NCBI RefSeq assembly: GCF_963678635.1
Contig: NC_087067.1
Span: 37,766,686 to 37,830,685 of the forward strand
Origin: Symsagittifera roscoffensis
Lineage: Eukaryota > Xenacoelomorpha > Acoela > Convolutidae
Direction: 5' to 3'
DNA: 64,000 bases
Shown piece after piece: positions 22,346 to 32,083 of this stretch (position 1 is the first letter of the stretch; every line of letters begins with the position of its first letter). The notes under the pieces are model-generated. The model saw only the letters and a program-made list of their open reading frames with translations. It was not told the DNA's origin and did no database searches. The translations under genes and the position numbers were made by a program.

Positions 22346-23143
22346 AAACAAACTATTTGCGACGCCTGATTTTTCGTGGCACCTGATTTTGCTCGGAAAA
22401 CTTTGAGTGATTCTAATAAAAAAACCATGGCAAAAGCACCTCAACTCCAAAAAATCACATCATAGATTATCGCTAATCAACTGTTACTAACTGACCGGTT
22501 AACAATTTTTCATACTGACCGTATTTTTAACGAACCCAAAGACCCATAATCAACACCCTGTAAAATATATTATGACAAAAAGATGAACTGGAATTAAGTC
22601 ACGAAACGCCAGGATCATATTTCAACACAGATATCTATTTGCCGTGCAAGTAAGATAGAACTTTCCAACCAAATTCTTGAAAAAAAAACTGCAAAACAGT
22701 GTGTCTGGACTGATGTTCATTTCAGCAAAAACACATTTCGAAAACACAACCAGCAGCGTTAGTTTATTCTTTTGTATAGTTTACCGAGCAGACACGAAGC
22801 TAAAATTTCTTGGAGGAGATCGTTCGGCCAAAAACCGTCCAGCCGAAAAAAGCCATTAAAAAGTTATCAAAATTTCGAGGTAGTAAAATACAACAGTTTT
22901 TAGAAAGCAACCCTACTGAAACAATCAAGAATAAAAAAAAACTATTTTTGGCCTTCAAATCCTACCATATTAGGTGACTGAGCAATATAACCGAAATCAT
23001 AAAAGCGAAAAAAACGGAACTTATTCAATGCCGGGCTCCGTAAAATTATAAGTAACAGAACGTTTTTCCACATATCGAAGAAAAAAGTATACACCGAAAA
23101 CTCACAAAAACGCTCATTTCATACCTATCGAAAAAAAACAAAG
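22346..23143. other. Non-coding with family-1 fragments
   Basis: 'cgtggcacctgattttgctcggaaaac' near 22369 is the family-1 tail block. 'tgccgtgcaagtaagatagaactttcc' near 22637 is a solo, degraded family-1 head. The rest is AT-rich and unremarkable. Confidence 0.45.
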
Positions 23144-23206
23144 TCAGGCCGCGATTCAAACCCCCGACTTAAGAATTTCAAGCCAGGCGCTTGAGCTAGA
23201 CCAAGT
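23144..23206 (-). ncRNA. tRNA-like fragment (tRNA pseudogene or SINE head)
   Basis: On the minus strand, TAGCTCAAGCGCCTGG (23198-23183) resembles a Pol III box A and GGTTTGAATCG (23162-23152) a box B. A short helix, CTTGA/TTAAG, lies between them at the place of an anticodon stem. The gap between the boxes is only about 20 nt, shorter than in a working tRNA, and the D stem does not close. It is best read as a degraded tRNA or SINE relic. A second isolated box-B-like GGGGTTCGAATC lies on the minus strand at about 21548-21560. Confidence 0.3.
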
Positions 23207-25455
23207 GATAATTAGCCTCAACTGTGTTGAGGTTCCATTATGAAACATAGCCAACAAAAATTTCAAAAAATGTCAAAGAACAAGGAAAACGAAAAAAAAT
23301 GTTCGGAAATTTAAAATATTTCAACATTCGAGATTCAAAAAAAATATATATATCAGATTAATCCTCTTTGAATTTTCATATCTATATATGATGGAACTTT
23401 TTTTTGATAAAAAATACCTCATTTTAAAACAAACTGGATCAATGGGTAAAATTTTTATTTCGCTGGAACTCTAAAAATCAAAATCAATTTTCTTAACTAG
23501 AAATCACTCGCGTTCTTTCCGAGCCATTTTCGCTTTAGTAAATGAAAGGCGCAATTGCCTATCTTTGAGCAAATGAACTTGAATTGAACTCAAAAAGCCT
23601 ATAAATGCCTGAGTGATTCCTAAATGCATTAATTTACATTAGTCAACTTGCGTGCGTTCATACGCAGTTCATGAAAAAATCAGTACGTGAAATGTTGTAT
23701 AGGCAAAACTAGTTAATCTGTAGCGTGCGTTTAATTGGTGTGAAACAATTCGTTACATGCCCGCTGCCAAGTGGGCTGCAGAGGTAGTTTAAAAACATTT
23801 TTAAAGTCAGAAAATACTGTTTAAGCATTTGAAAAACAAGCATGAAAACAAACTTTTCGTTGACTAATGCATTTTCGCAAATATTTTTTCACGCACTCGG
23901 GAAACTAATTGACAATCCTTGAGCCTGGCGGCCCTCTGTTAGTAAATTAATACCCTAGTGCATGAAAAAAAACAGCTGCGAAACTACTACTGATGCACTT
24001 CTGTAGTTATTACAGCATTTTAAGACTTCAAAAAAAACTTCCAAGACCTTTAAAAGTGAAAATCAATTCGTTCTTTTACACGTAAGCAAGCTCAAACTCT
24101 TCAATTTTTTTTAAGTTACTTACAGTAAAAAAAGTATTTCCCAATTAAAAGACACTTGCTCTCGCAAGTTTAAATAAATATGATATTTTCAGAAAGCACA
24201 GATCCTTCTACCGAATTTTTTGGTTATCCGTAACAAAATTAGACAATTTAGCTGGAAAAAATATAAGTTTAGAGAAGGAATATTGAGCTGCGTAAAGAGC
24301 TGCTGTCTTTATGAATTTCTACGTAAACAACATGATCACATGATACTTACGTCAAGTCAACTTAATACCGGGAGTACTTGAATTAAAGACTGCCATTTGA
24401 AAAAAACTAAATGGGCCAAAGGTCTTCCCATATTAGTCGGAAAAGTCGTTAACTGGTTCTTAAAATTAATCGAATTTAGCCTGTAGATCTCGTGAAATAA
24501 AATTCTATAATCTTAGCTTTATCAACTTTTTAAAAGTAACCCGAAAAAGTACGACGTGGATATATACTCTCATGTTGAGGATCTTTTACAAAAGGCTAAA
24601 TATTGTTTATCGAGACAACCTGCTTTAGACAAAGGCCAGAAAACTAAAAGTTGAAAGCAGTTCATGATTACGCTCGAATGTCATTATTATATTGACTTAT
24701 CGCTATTTTTTTTACCTGAACTGAATTAACCTTATATGAGGCAGAAAAAATGTAATGGAAAGCACAATAAAATTAGAAGGGAATTAATTGGTTAATCCAA
24801 TAAACTAATAATTGATAGTTTATGTCTCAGAAATGAGATTACTTCGGTTAATAACCATAATTTATTGAAGATATACAAGACTATTAATCGAGCGAATTAA
24901 AAGGCATTGAAAAGCTTCTGACGTGGTTTATGAGATTACGTCACAATAACTGAGAGCACCTACAACGATTGATGACGTTAACAACATCTACGTGCATTTG
25001 TTTGCTGCAATTGCAAACTCTGCAGCAAAGACTTGATCTAAAAGAATCTCTACCTCTTAAAATAGCGGATGTAATATAGAACACAGACCAAGAAAACCTA
25101 AACAAAAAAAATATTTTCTAAGCTAAAAAACCAGAACAGCGTCGAAAAAGAAAAGGGTGCAAAGTACCGACAAAGGAAAAAGATCACCTGTCTTACTCCG
25201 TATTAACTATTTTTGAAACCATGGTCTTAAAAAATGACCGAAAATACAATGAGCAAAAATTCAGTAGAGAGCGCGTGAATGCGCAACAAGATACCAGACT
25301 CCTTTACTTACTTGAGGTACAATAAGGTATACTTTTTCAGGTTTTAGTAAATCCTGTGACGCATCAGCTGAGACTAAAATGCCATTAAATTGAAACGTAT
25401 TCAACTGTTGAGGCTTTCTACTTAGCTCACAAAAAAGTATTGGAGTTAGCCTCTA
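23207..25455. other. Long non-coding stretch
   Basis: AT-rich, with no open frame or repeat I can support. The word GATTACGTCACAA occurs at about 24934 and again at about 50113. Both carry the CRE-like octamer seen upstream of SIK. Confidence 0.45.
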
Positions 25456-25580
25456 CGGGGCAGTACAACAGTGACGAAGTAGAACAGTGCGGAAAAATAA
25501 AATGTTGTTCAACAGTGCCAAAAATGTTGTTCAATGTTGATCAACAGTGCAGTACAATAAAATGATAGGTCAATTTCAGA
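25456..25580 (+). repeat. CAGTG-rich repeat, inverted partner of 29017-29108
   Basis: 'cagtacaacagtgacgaagtagaacagtgcgg' and the following 'gttcaacagtgcc' words are inverted relative to 'ggcagtgttgtacttcggcactgttgaacg' at 29075-29104. They may mark the left end of an older element that ends near 29108. Confidence 0.4.
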
Positions 25581-25599
25581 AAGTATGTCAAAACAAAAA

Positions 25600-25790
25600 T
25601 CAAATCCGAGGATGAACTTGTAATCTTGGGCAAAAAAAATTATGGGCGAATCTTGTCGCATAGAACTGCTAAATGAAAAAATAGCTGAGCTGGAAAATAT
25701 GTTGGGTGTTATTGATAAGCTGGATGCACATTATGGGTTTTACCTACTAATAAATTGCTTTAGCATGCCGAAACTACTATATTTTTAGCG
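25600..25790 (+). pseudogene. Retrotransposon post-RT fragment
   Basis: A short frame interrupted by one frameshift reads ELVILGKKNYG and then, from about 25649, IAELENMLGVIDKLDAHYG and INCFSMPKLLYFL. The pattern LD.H...LL..CFS.PKL.Y.LR is typical of the linker just after the RT domain in some non-LTR polyproteins. It ends in a stop. Nothing else of the element is recognisable. Confidence 0.45.
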
Positions 25791-25835
25791 TACGTTTTCT
25801 CAACTATGTGCATCGTCAGAATTTGTTGGAAAAAT
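25785..25835 (-). ncRNA. Hammerhead-like relic (minus strand)
   Basis: On the minus strand, 'ttctgacgatgcacatagtt' is followed by 'gagaaaacgt'. This is the same core as the motif at 26846-26893 (CTGACGA, stem II, GAAA), with GC changed to GA in the second half of stem II. It is probably a leftover of another Penelope-like element end. Confidence 0.35.
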
Positions 25836-26599
25836 ACGACCAAATTTTAAGAAATTCTTTATGAAAGGTAACAAATGGGGCCTAGGAAATTAGACAAGCA
25901 AATTGGAAGACCGTAAAAAAAGGAATTTACGAACAACCAGTTTCTGAAGTTCACGATTAAGCCTGTCCTAGCACTGAGGTTTTTCTGAGTAGAATCTGTA
26001 ACTACTTCAGCGCATGTACCGAGGAACCAAGGGCAGGTAATTTTCTCCCTCGCAACACAGTTGCGAATGCAGCCTGTGAACTCATCGGCTAATTGATAAA
26101 ACTTCTTTCGAAGAAAAATTTTATTTATACAGCCAAAGGAACAAAAGCGCAGCTTAGTAGCCTCACATCTAATAGAGCCGTAGACTCACATCAGCTCAAT
26201 CTTTTAGAATTTTTTTGATCTCCGGATTATTCTGTGGGTTTAAATTTTTGAAAATTGGTTGGCTTGATTCCGAACCATCTGACTCTCTTTACTTCTTTCC
26301 ACGTTTTATTTTTTCTTCCATATCTAGACAATTCCCACGCTTTTAACTGAAATATGTGATGAAGGGAATTCTGATTGTAACCTTGGTTACTATGATTCTT
26401 TTGACTTAACGATTACCCCCGTAACAAACAAACAAAAAACACCAAAACAAAAAACCGGAAAAAGCACATAGGAAAAGAGAAAAAATGAGACAAAAAGACC
26501 AGCAGAAAAAAAAAGAAAAAATAAAGACAGAAGGAAAAAACAGAAAAACGAAGCCAACAATTTTTTTAATATTGTTTTTACTCATCCCAATTTCCTGAC
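25836..26599. other. Non-coding, nothing recognised
   Basis: AT-rich, with an A-rich, nearly simple patch at 26430-26570. 'ggcctaggaaattagaca' at 25880 resembles the end of the MITE at 46254. Confidence 0.4.
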
Positions 26600-26828
26600 T
26601 AGTAATTCAAGTAAATTGGTCGGAAATAGAGAAGACAAAAATGGGCATTTTAATTGATGACGCTTGTTAAGCACACAAAAACCCTCCGCGTGACGTCATA
26701 ATTTTTTATATTAAAAATTAACTCAAATAAATTTCTACTTTCTTCTCGGTATCGCTCCAAAACAAAATAGTTTTCACATAAAATTGACAGCAATTCACGA
26801 ACGAAATTCATAATTTTAAGATGTTATC
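26600..26828 (+). repeat. Duplicated segment, left part (filled site)
   Basis: Nearly the same sequence as 35190-35407. It includes GTGACGTCATAATTTTTTAT (a perfect CRE palindrome at 26691-26698) and ends in AAGATGTTATC. The continuation of the segment is found only at 29023, after the inserted Penelope-like element. Confidence 0.8.
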
Positions 26829-26845
26829 GATAATTTTGCTAAAAA

Positions 26846-26893
26846 GTAAATTTCAAACGTTTTCGCAACTATGTGCATCGTCAGGATTTTTAC
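26846..26893 (-). ncRNA. Hammerhead-ribozyme-like motif at PLE 3' end
   Basis: Minus strand: the 5' arm GTAAAAATC pairs with the 3' arm GAAATTTAC as stem I, giving seven pairs around a 2 x 2 A/A internal loop. Then comes the core CTGACGA, a short stem II (GCA...TGC), GAAA, and a minimal self-complementary stem III, AACGTT. This layout (CUGANGA - stem II - GAAA - tiny stem III - stem I) matches the hammerhead motifs described in Penelope-like elements. One unpaired U before stem II is unusual. Confidence 0.5.
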
Positions 26894-27175
26894 AATAAAC
26901 TAATCTAAATGACGATAAAACATCAATTTACAAATGTTATTTACAATAAATACCATACAATTTGGTTCTAAACTATCATGATAAAAAATTAGCCAATCAC
27001 AGTTGACCTCTAAATTTTTATTAAGATTAAAATACTTTTAAACTCTAAAAATAGTTAAACATTTAAAAATTAATTTGTCTGGAAGTTTCTGAGTCATAAT
27101 TTTGATTTAGACATGTACGTTTTTAATAAAAAACCAAAAATATTTGGGACTAAATTTTCAGTGTTAACTCCCTGC

Positions 27176-29022
27176 CCTAAACTCATCGCGCGTGTTCCAG
27201 CCCGCTTTCTCTTTCCTGATATGTATTGCCTCTAGTGTTAGCAATTTTGTTTGGTTGTTTGACCTATCTATAATTTCCCAACTAAGATCTGCGCTATTTC
27301 CCTCAATTTGGCATTGCTGAAGGTGGAGGCCTACCGGTGAGTCTGCTTTCTTATGTTCCAGTCAATTCTAGTGGTCAAATGTTGAACTGACAAACACCTC
27401 TCACTATCCAAGGGCTTGCCCTTACCCTCGATGATCTTGCACAAGGCGTCTAAAGCCACCTTTGTGGACCAACTTTTAGGGTACTGATTTGTCAGCCATT
27501 GCGCCCTATTAGTTTCCATTGCCTTATCAAATTGCTCCCAGCTAGATGTACTCCTTAAAACCCTGTGTACAGTGCCTTGGATAACATTACGCCTATACTG
27601 AGTTGGGGCGCAGCATCTATAGTTCAGTATAGTCCCTGTATCTGTTGGTTTCTGATACCAACTGCAAGTTACACGCCTACCCTGCGATACATTTATGTTC
27701 AAATCCAGGAACGGCAAAATTCCCTCCAAATTAGTTTTCTCTACAGTGAACTGCAAATTTGGATGAAGAGAATTGGCGGCATCGAGAAGACAACACGGCT
27801 CCCCTCTGACTGTTCTAACAATGTCATCCACATAGCTGAGGAACAGTTTCACCTGGGGAATATCATTCACCTTGTTCTTAGCTCGGCAGCAGCTTTCACA
27901 GTACCAGACCATCTCGGTTATTGATGCGTATACAAAAAGGGATATTTTTCCGCATTTTAGATGATACCAGTTTCGTCAACTCTCGCATTCAACCCCCTTT
28001 GATCTATATGTGACTTTCCAGCTGCAACATGGGCACAAGCCGTTTTGTCATTAATTTGCTGTACCTCCGTTCCCACCGGTATTTCTTTTCTGAGAGCAAA
28101 CTCGTACTCTTTCAGCCATAAGTTTGCCAGAATTACAGCGAGGGACGCGCCCATTGCTAAACCATCAACTTGTACATACCATGAATCATTACACTTGAAA
28201 TATACTTTGCTGACCGCCATATTCAAAAGCCTTTTCATGGTTGCTCTTTGAATTTCAGGAGGAGACTCTTGGCTGTATAGCTTCTGTAAAGCAATTTCAA
28301 TTGCCTCCTTCAGGGGAACGTTGGTGTACAATTTTTTCACATCAAGAGATATTATGGTTTCATCCGGATCTAGAGCAATTTTTTCAATTGTTTCTCTAGC
28401 CTCTTAAGTATTGGTTTCTATATTTGCTCCATCGATGTTGTCAAAAAACTTTGCAAGCATTTCGTTAAAATTCTCATACGAGTTGACTGAAAGTTATAGT
28501 ACTGGTCGTAGGGGTGTCTCATCCTTGTGTACCTAAGCTAAACCGTACAAACGGGCAAGTTACCCCCCTGTTGACCTCGTCTTGGAAAATAACTGATCTT
28601 TTATCTCGTCTCTTTCGTTCATGGCTAGTAATTGTTTGTTAAATTCCTTCTCAATTTTCAGTATCACCTCATCAGTGGTTGCGTCTTTTTTCACAAACTG
28701 AGCAGATTGCAACAAGGATTCCAGCTTTGATTAAAAGTTGTCTGAGCCAAACAGCAGGCAAAATTACTGTGGTCATTGTTTTGCAGGCCACGAGTAATGA
28801 AGCTCACAAGGCACAAAGCAAAACAAATCACACTCTTCTCACCCCTGTCTTTGAAGCGCAGACACTTTATCTGCCTTCAGCTTCTGCTCACGTCTTGCTT
28901 TCGCCTTGTCTGTGATGGTCTCTGTTGTTTGCCTCTGATGTTGCCAATCAGCTCTGACAGCCCTTCTTTGTGTGCCACTACCAATCGCAGTGATTTCAGC
29001 TCCGATTCAACAGTGCCCAAGA
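27176..29022 (-). pseudogene. Penelope-like reverse transcriptase with PHD finger and GIY-YIG remnant
   Basis: Read downward from 29022. An N-terminal piece (FLGTVESELKSLRLVVAHKE) is followed by RT blocks: ILKIEKEFNKQLLAMNE, LYGLAKVHK with stops, and KKLYTNVPLKEA (motif A region). Then come GLAMGASLAVILANL (motif B) and KLFLSYVDDIVRTV (motif C; YVDD intact). Between B and C a shifted frame reads CPCC, VECES, a TGA, WYHLKC and WYCESC, a PHD-type C4HC3 finger. After the RT come RRNVIQGTVHRVLRS and a truncated endonuclease. The reading jumps from KPLDSERCLSVQ to HLTTR, so the GIY-YIG catalytic strands are lost. The C-terminal LTLEAIHIRKEK..WNTRDEF remains. Stops and frameshifts make the gene dead. 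Confidence 0.85.
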
Positions 29023-29108
29023 AAGATGTTATCATTCTTGGGCACTGTCGAGCATTGAAGCCAATGTTCAATTTCGGCAGTGTTGTACTTCGGCACTGTT
29101 GAACGCCC
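29023..29108 (+). repeat. Duplicated segment, right part (filled site)
   Basis: Continuation of 26600-26828 after the insertion, matching about 35397-35484. It contains 'ggcagtgttgtacttcggcactgttgaacgcccc'. Together with the end of the insertion it forms a perfect 13-bp inverted repeat (29011-29023 / 29035-29047). Confidence 0.75.
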
Positions 29109-29109
29109 C

Positions 29110-31510
29110 CGTCTCTACATATTATTTAAGAAGGAAAGTAAAGATACAGAATTTTGGACATCAAAGATCATAAAAAGTGTCATACACATCATTAATTCAA
29201 AGTTCAAAAATTCAACCAATCACAACTTCACAAAAATTATTGAAAATAAGTAACAACTATTATGTAACAATTTTATTCATTTAGTCTCAAATTTTTGATA
29301 GTTTTTACCTTTTTTGTTTTTACAATTTCGTTCTGTCGCTAATTTCATACTAACCTGTAGGTTATTTCATAATTTTTTGTTGTCAATATTTTTTGTTGTT
29401 AAATCTGGAGAAATGGATTAGTGGCGGTACCATATGACAAGGGCGTGGGTTTTTGTGTAATAAGGAAGAATATCTACGAGAACAAGTTGTCTGATTTATT
29501 GGATTCAAATCTATTCAGCGAAAGTCAAGGAACAAGTGATACGATTGTTTTGAAGATAGAAAAAGATTACAAAAAAAAGTTGTTGGCTATGGGGAAAAAG
29601 ACAAAATGAGTGAGAACCTCTACACAAGGATGAGGTCTACTGGGGGGCAGCTAGCCGAGCTTTATGGATTGGCGAAGGTGAATAAGGAGAATACCCAATT
29701 AAGACCGGTTCTGTCATTGCCTGGTAGCTCTTTCTATAACTTGAACAGGGTTCTTGCAAAACTTTTCGAGAAATTTGAGGGCGCAAACATCGAAACCAAC
29801 TCCCTAGATGCTAGAAAAATAACAGCATAAGTTTTCAACCCAATGAAAATTTGATATCTCTAGATGTGAAGAGTTTGTATAAAAATGTTCCACTCAAAGA
29901 AGCAATGGACATAGTTCTGAGAAAATTGTATGAGCAAGTTGAACCACCATCATTTGCCAGGAAATCCATGAAAAGACTGTTGAACATGGCAGTTAGTCAA
30001 GTCCAGTTCAAGTGCAGTAGAACATGGTACGTTCAGAAAGATGGTTTGGCAATGGGGGCATCTCTTGTCGATATATTAGCGAATCTGCGGCTTTAGCAGA
30101 ACCAAACTGCACTATCGAGAAGGATATTCCCGAAATACTTTTTTGCCCGAAAAAGATTTTGACGAAATATGTCCCGAGTGCAATAAAAAGGTCACGTTCA
30201 GGTCAAAAGGGGTGGAATGTGAATGCTGTTTGAGCTGTTATAACGTAAAATGCGATGATATATCAGATGATGAGTATCGAAACATAAGTGAAACCGTCTG
30301 GTACTGTAGAAAGTGCATCGCGATAAGGGAGAAAAATAAGTCAGTGCAGCCAGCTAAGTTATTTCTCCGTTTCGTTGACGAAATAGCGAGAACAGTGAAG
30401 GGCAATTTTGAAAAGGTGCTATGAGCAACAAACTTATTACATCCAAATTTACAGTTTACAATAGAGACACCAAACACAAAGGGAAAATGGCATTTTTGAA
30501 TTTACAAAGTAGTATTGACAAAAAAAGGAAAATTAACTGTGGGTGATATCAGAAACCAACAGATAGAGGTACCATACTTCAGTACAAGAGAAGTGTTATT
30601 GAAGGAACTGTTGACCGGGTTTTCCGCAGTACGTCAACATGGGAAGAATATGATAAAGCGATAAAAATCAACCGTGAACAGTGGTTGGAGAACCAATATC
30701 CGGAAAGGTGGTCGTCGCGGGTTGCATCGCAAGCGCTTGAAAAATCATCAGGTGGGGCAAAAACAAAAAGAACATGCTGAGAAAGAAAAACAAAAAGAAC
30801 AAGCATGTAATTATAGCACTGATTCACCACCCATCTTTATGGTTCAAAATAGGGGGAATCACAGTCAGACATTAGCAAAAAAATGCGCGATATCACCAAT
30901 GAGCAGATAATATTCACGACGAGAAAAATTGAAACTTGTATGCCCTCTTTAAAATCCTCTTTTTCCAGTGAATTGAAATTAAAATTGGTGTACAGACTTG
31001 ATTGTTGTGGGTTAAAATCCATCCATTTTGGCCAGACGGTCCGACATCTCACCACAAGAATTGAGGAACACCAAAAAAAGGATACCCAAGTTGGGCAGTG
31101 TGGTAGTGAGAGTTGTAAGTCGGAGTTTACTTGGAAGATAGTTCACCAGGCGTCCAGCAACATTAGGTTAACTACATTAGAGGCGCTGCACATGTGGAAA
31201 AAGAGACCGGCAATTAACACACGCGACGAGTTTAGAAGTAGGAAGCTAACACTATGGCTATGGCTCCAGAATCAAAAAAAATCTGTTAAAAACAAAAAAT
31301 ATTGAAATAACTGACAAGTTAGCACAAAATTAGCGATAAAAAAGATATTGTAAAACTCAAAATAGGTGAAAACTCTCAGAACTTTGTGACTAAATGAATA
31401 AAACTGTTACATAATAGTTGTTACCTAATTTTAGTAATATTTGTGAGGCTGAATTTTTTAATCTTTGAAATAATGATGTGTATAGCACTTTTTATGATCT
31501 TTAATCATTT
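29110..31510 (+). mobile_element. Penelope-like element flanked by inverted repeats
   Basis: The left flank (about 29165-29385) and the reverse complement of 31305-31500 share long stretches, such as 'aaagatcataaaaagtg', 'acacatcatta' and 'caactattatgtaac'. The coding part is therefore enclosed by inverted repeats of roughly 200 bp. Inverted pseudo-LTRs are an accepted arrangement for Penelope-like elements. A sister copy with the same ends lies at 35467-37105. Confidence 0.75.
29412..31305 (+). pseudogene. Penelope-like RT + PHD finger + GIY-YIG endonuclease, decayed
   Basis: The order of blocks is complete from RT block 1 on: VAVPYDKGVGFCV, LYGLAKVNKENTQLRPVLSL, ISLDVKSLYKNVPL (motif A Asp), GLAMGASLVDILANL (motif B), a PHD-like insert (30160-30320), and LFLRFVDEIARTV (motif C; YVDD changed to FVDE). 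Then SVIEGTVDRVFRSTSTWEEY and YRLDCCGLKSIHFGQTVRHL (GIY-YIG region; YVGQT changed to HFGQT). The last block is LEALHMWKKRPAINTRDEF. The PHD-like insert has CPEC, VECECC, CYNVKC (Asn where the zinc-binding His should be) and WYCRKC. Frameshifts and stops occur near 29605, 29830, 30095 and 30425. The loss of the second catalytic Asp shows it is inactive. Confidence 0.85.
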
Positions 31511-31514
31511 TTTA

Positions 31515-31590
31515 CAGATAGTTTAGATTTTTAAAACCTGAAGATGCACAAAAATGTGCGAAAATACTTGTTTGAATTTACAATTTTAAC
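31515..31590 (+). ncRNA. Hammerhead-like motif downstream of plus-strand PLE
   Basis: CTGAAGA at 31538-31544 is followed by a perfect 5-bp stem II (GCACA 31546-31550, loop AAAA, TGTGC 31555-31559) and GAAA (31560-31563). The weak stem III and the stem I arms are partly mismatched, so it is probably decayed. It has the same layout as 26846-26893. Confidence 0.45.
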
Positions 31591-31839
31591 GCATTCTCAT
31601 AATTTTTTGATGTAAAATTTGGAAACCCTCCGGCGTTAAGCCAATTCTTAAAGACATAGACTTGTTTCTATTTTTCATTTTTTTTTTTAGTCCAACAGTA
31701 TCATCTCAATTCCAAATGACGCTACGAGATTGATGATCAGAAAAAGCACTACTCCAAAAACTACTCCACTGTTTTTGGCTTTGTTTCAACTAAATTTGGC
31801 AATATGCAACGCTTTTTGTAGTGTGTTTATCTAGCTGTC
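31591..31839. other. Non-coding, nothing recognised
   Basis: Short AT-rich spacer that is absent from the sister copy (the region after 37110), so it is either an insertion here or a deletion there. Confidence 0.4.
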
Positions 31840-32050
31840 GGGGTAGTAAATATTGCTATAGAGGTCACATGGTAGAATACATAGCAGTCGTAGTTCTTAT
31901 TCGCATTTTAGTGATAGGAAAAGAGATCGGGTATCTCGTGATAATATAGACTACGTAAATCACTTTCATAATATAGGTTTCTAGAATTGTACGAATGAAA
32001 GACTTTATCTTTACTAAGCAAGATGACGCAGAAAGAAAAACAGACATAGT
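31840..32050 (+). repeat. Duplicated segment (partner of 37110-37335)
   Basis: Shared phrases include 'gtcacatgg.a.aa.acatagcagtcgtagttctt', 'gtatctcgtgata' and 'atctttactaagcaa.atgac.cagaaagaaaaa'. It extends the duplication of the PLE region beyond the element itself. Confidence 0.7.
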
Positions 32051-32083
32051 TTGAGCTGAACTTTTTGCACCGCTTGGTATTTT

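Larger units (their letters stand above)
26829..29022 (-). mobile_element. Penelope-like element insertion with 11-bp TSD
   Basis: The insertion is bounded by AAGATGTTATC at 26818-26828 and again at 29023-29033. The uninterrupted sequence (aagatgttatcattcttggg) is present once near 35400. The inserted 2194 bp hold a minus-strand RT/endonuclease gene, a 3' non-coding tail and a hammerhead-like motif near the 3' end. Its 5' end begins in coding sequence, and the N-terminal part there is short, so the copy is 5'-truncated, as is usual for target-primed insertion. Confidence 0.8.
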
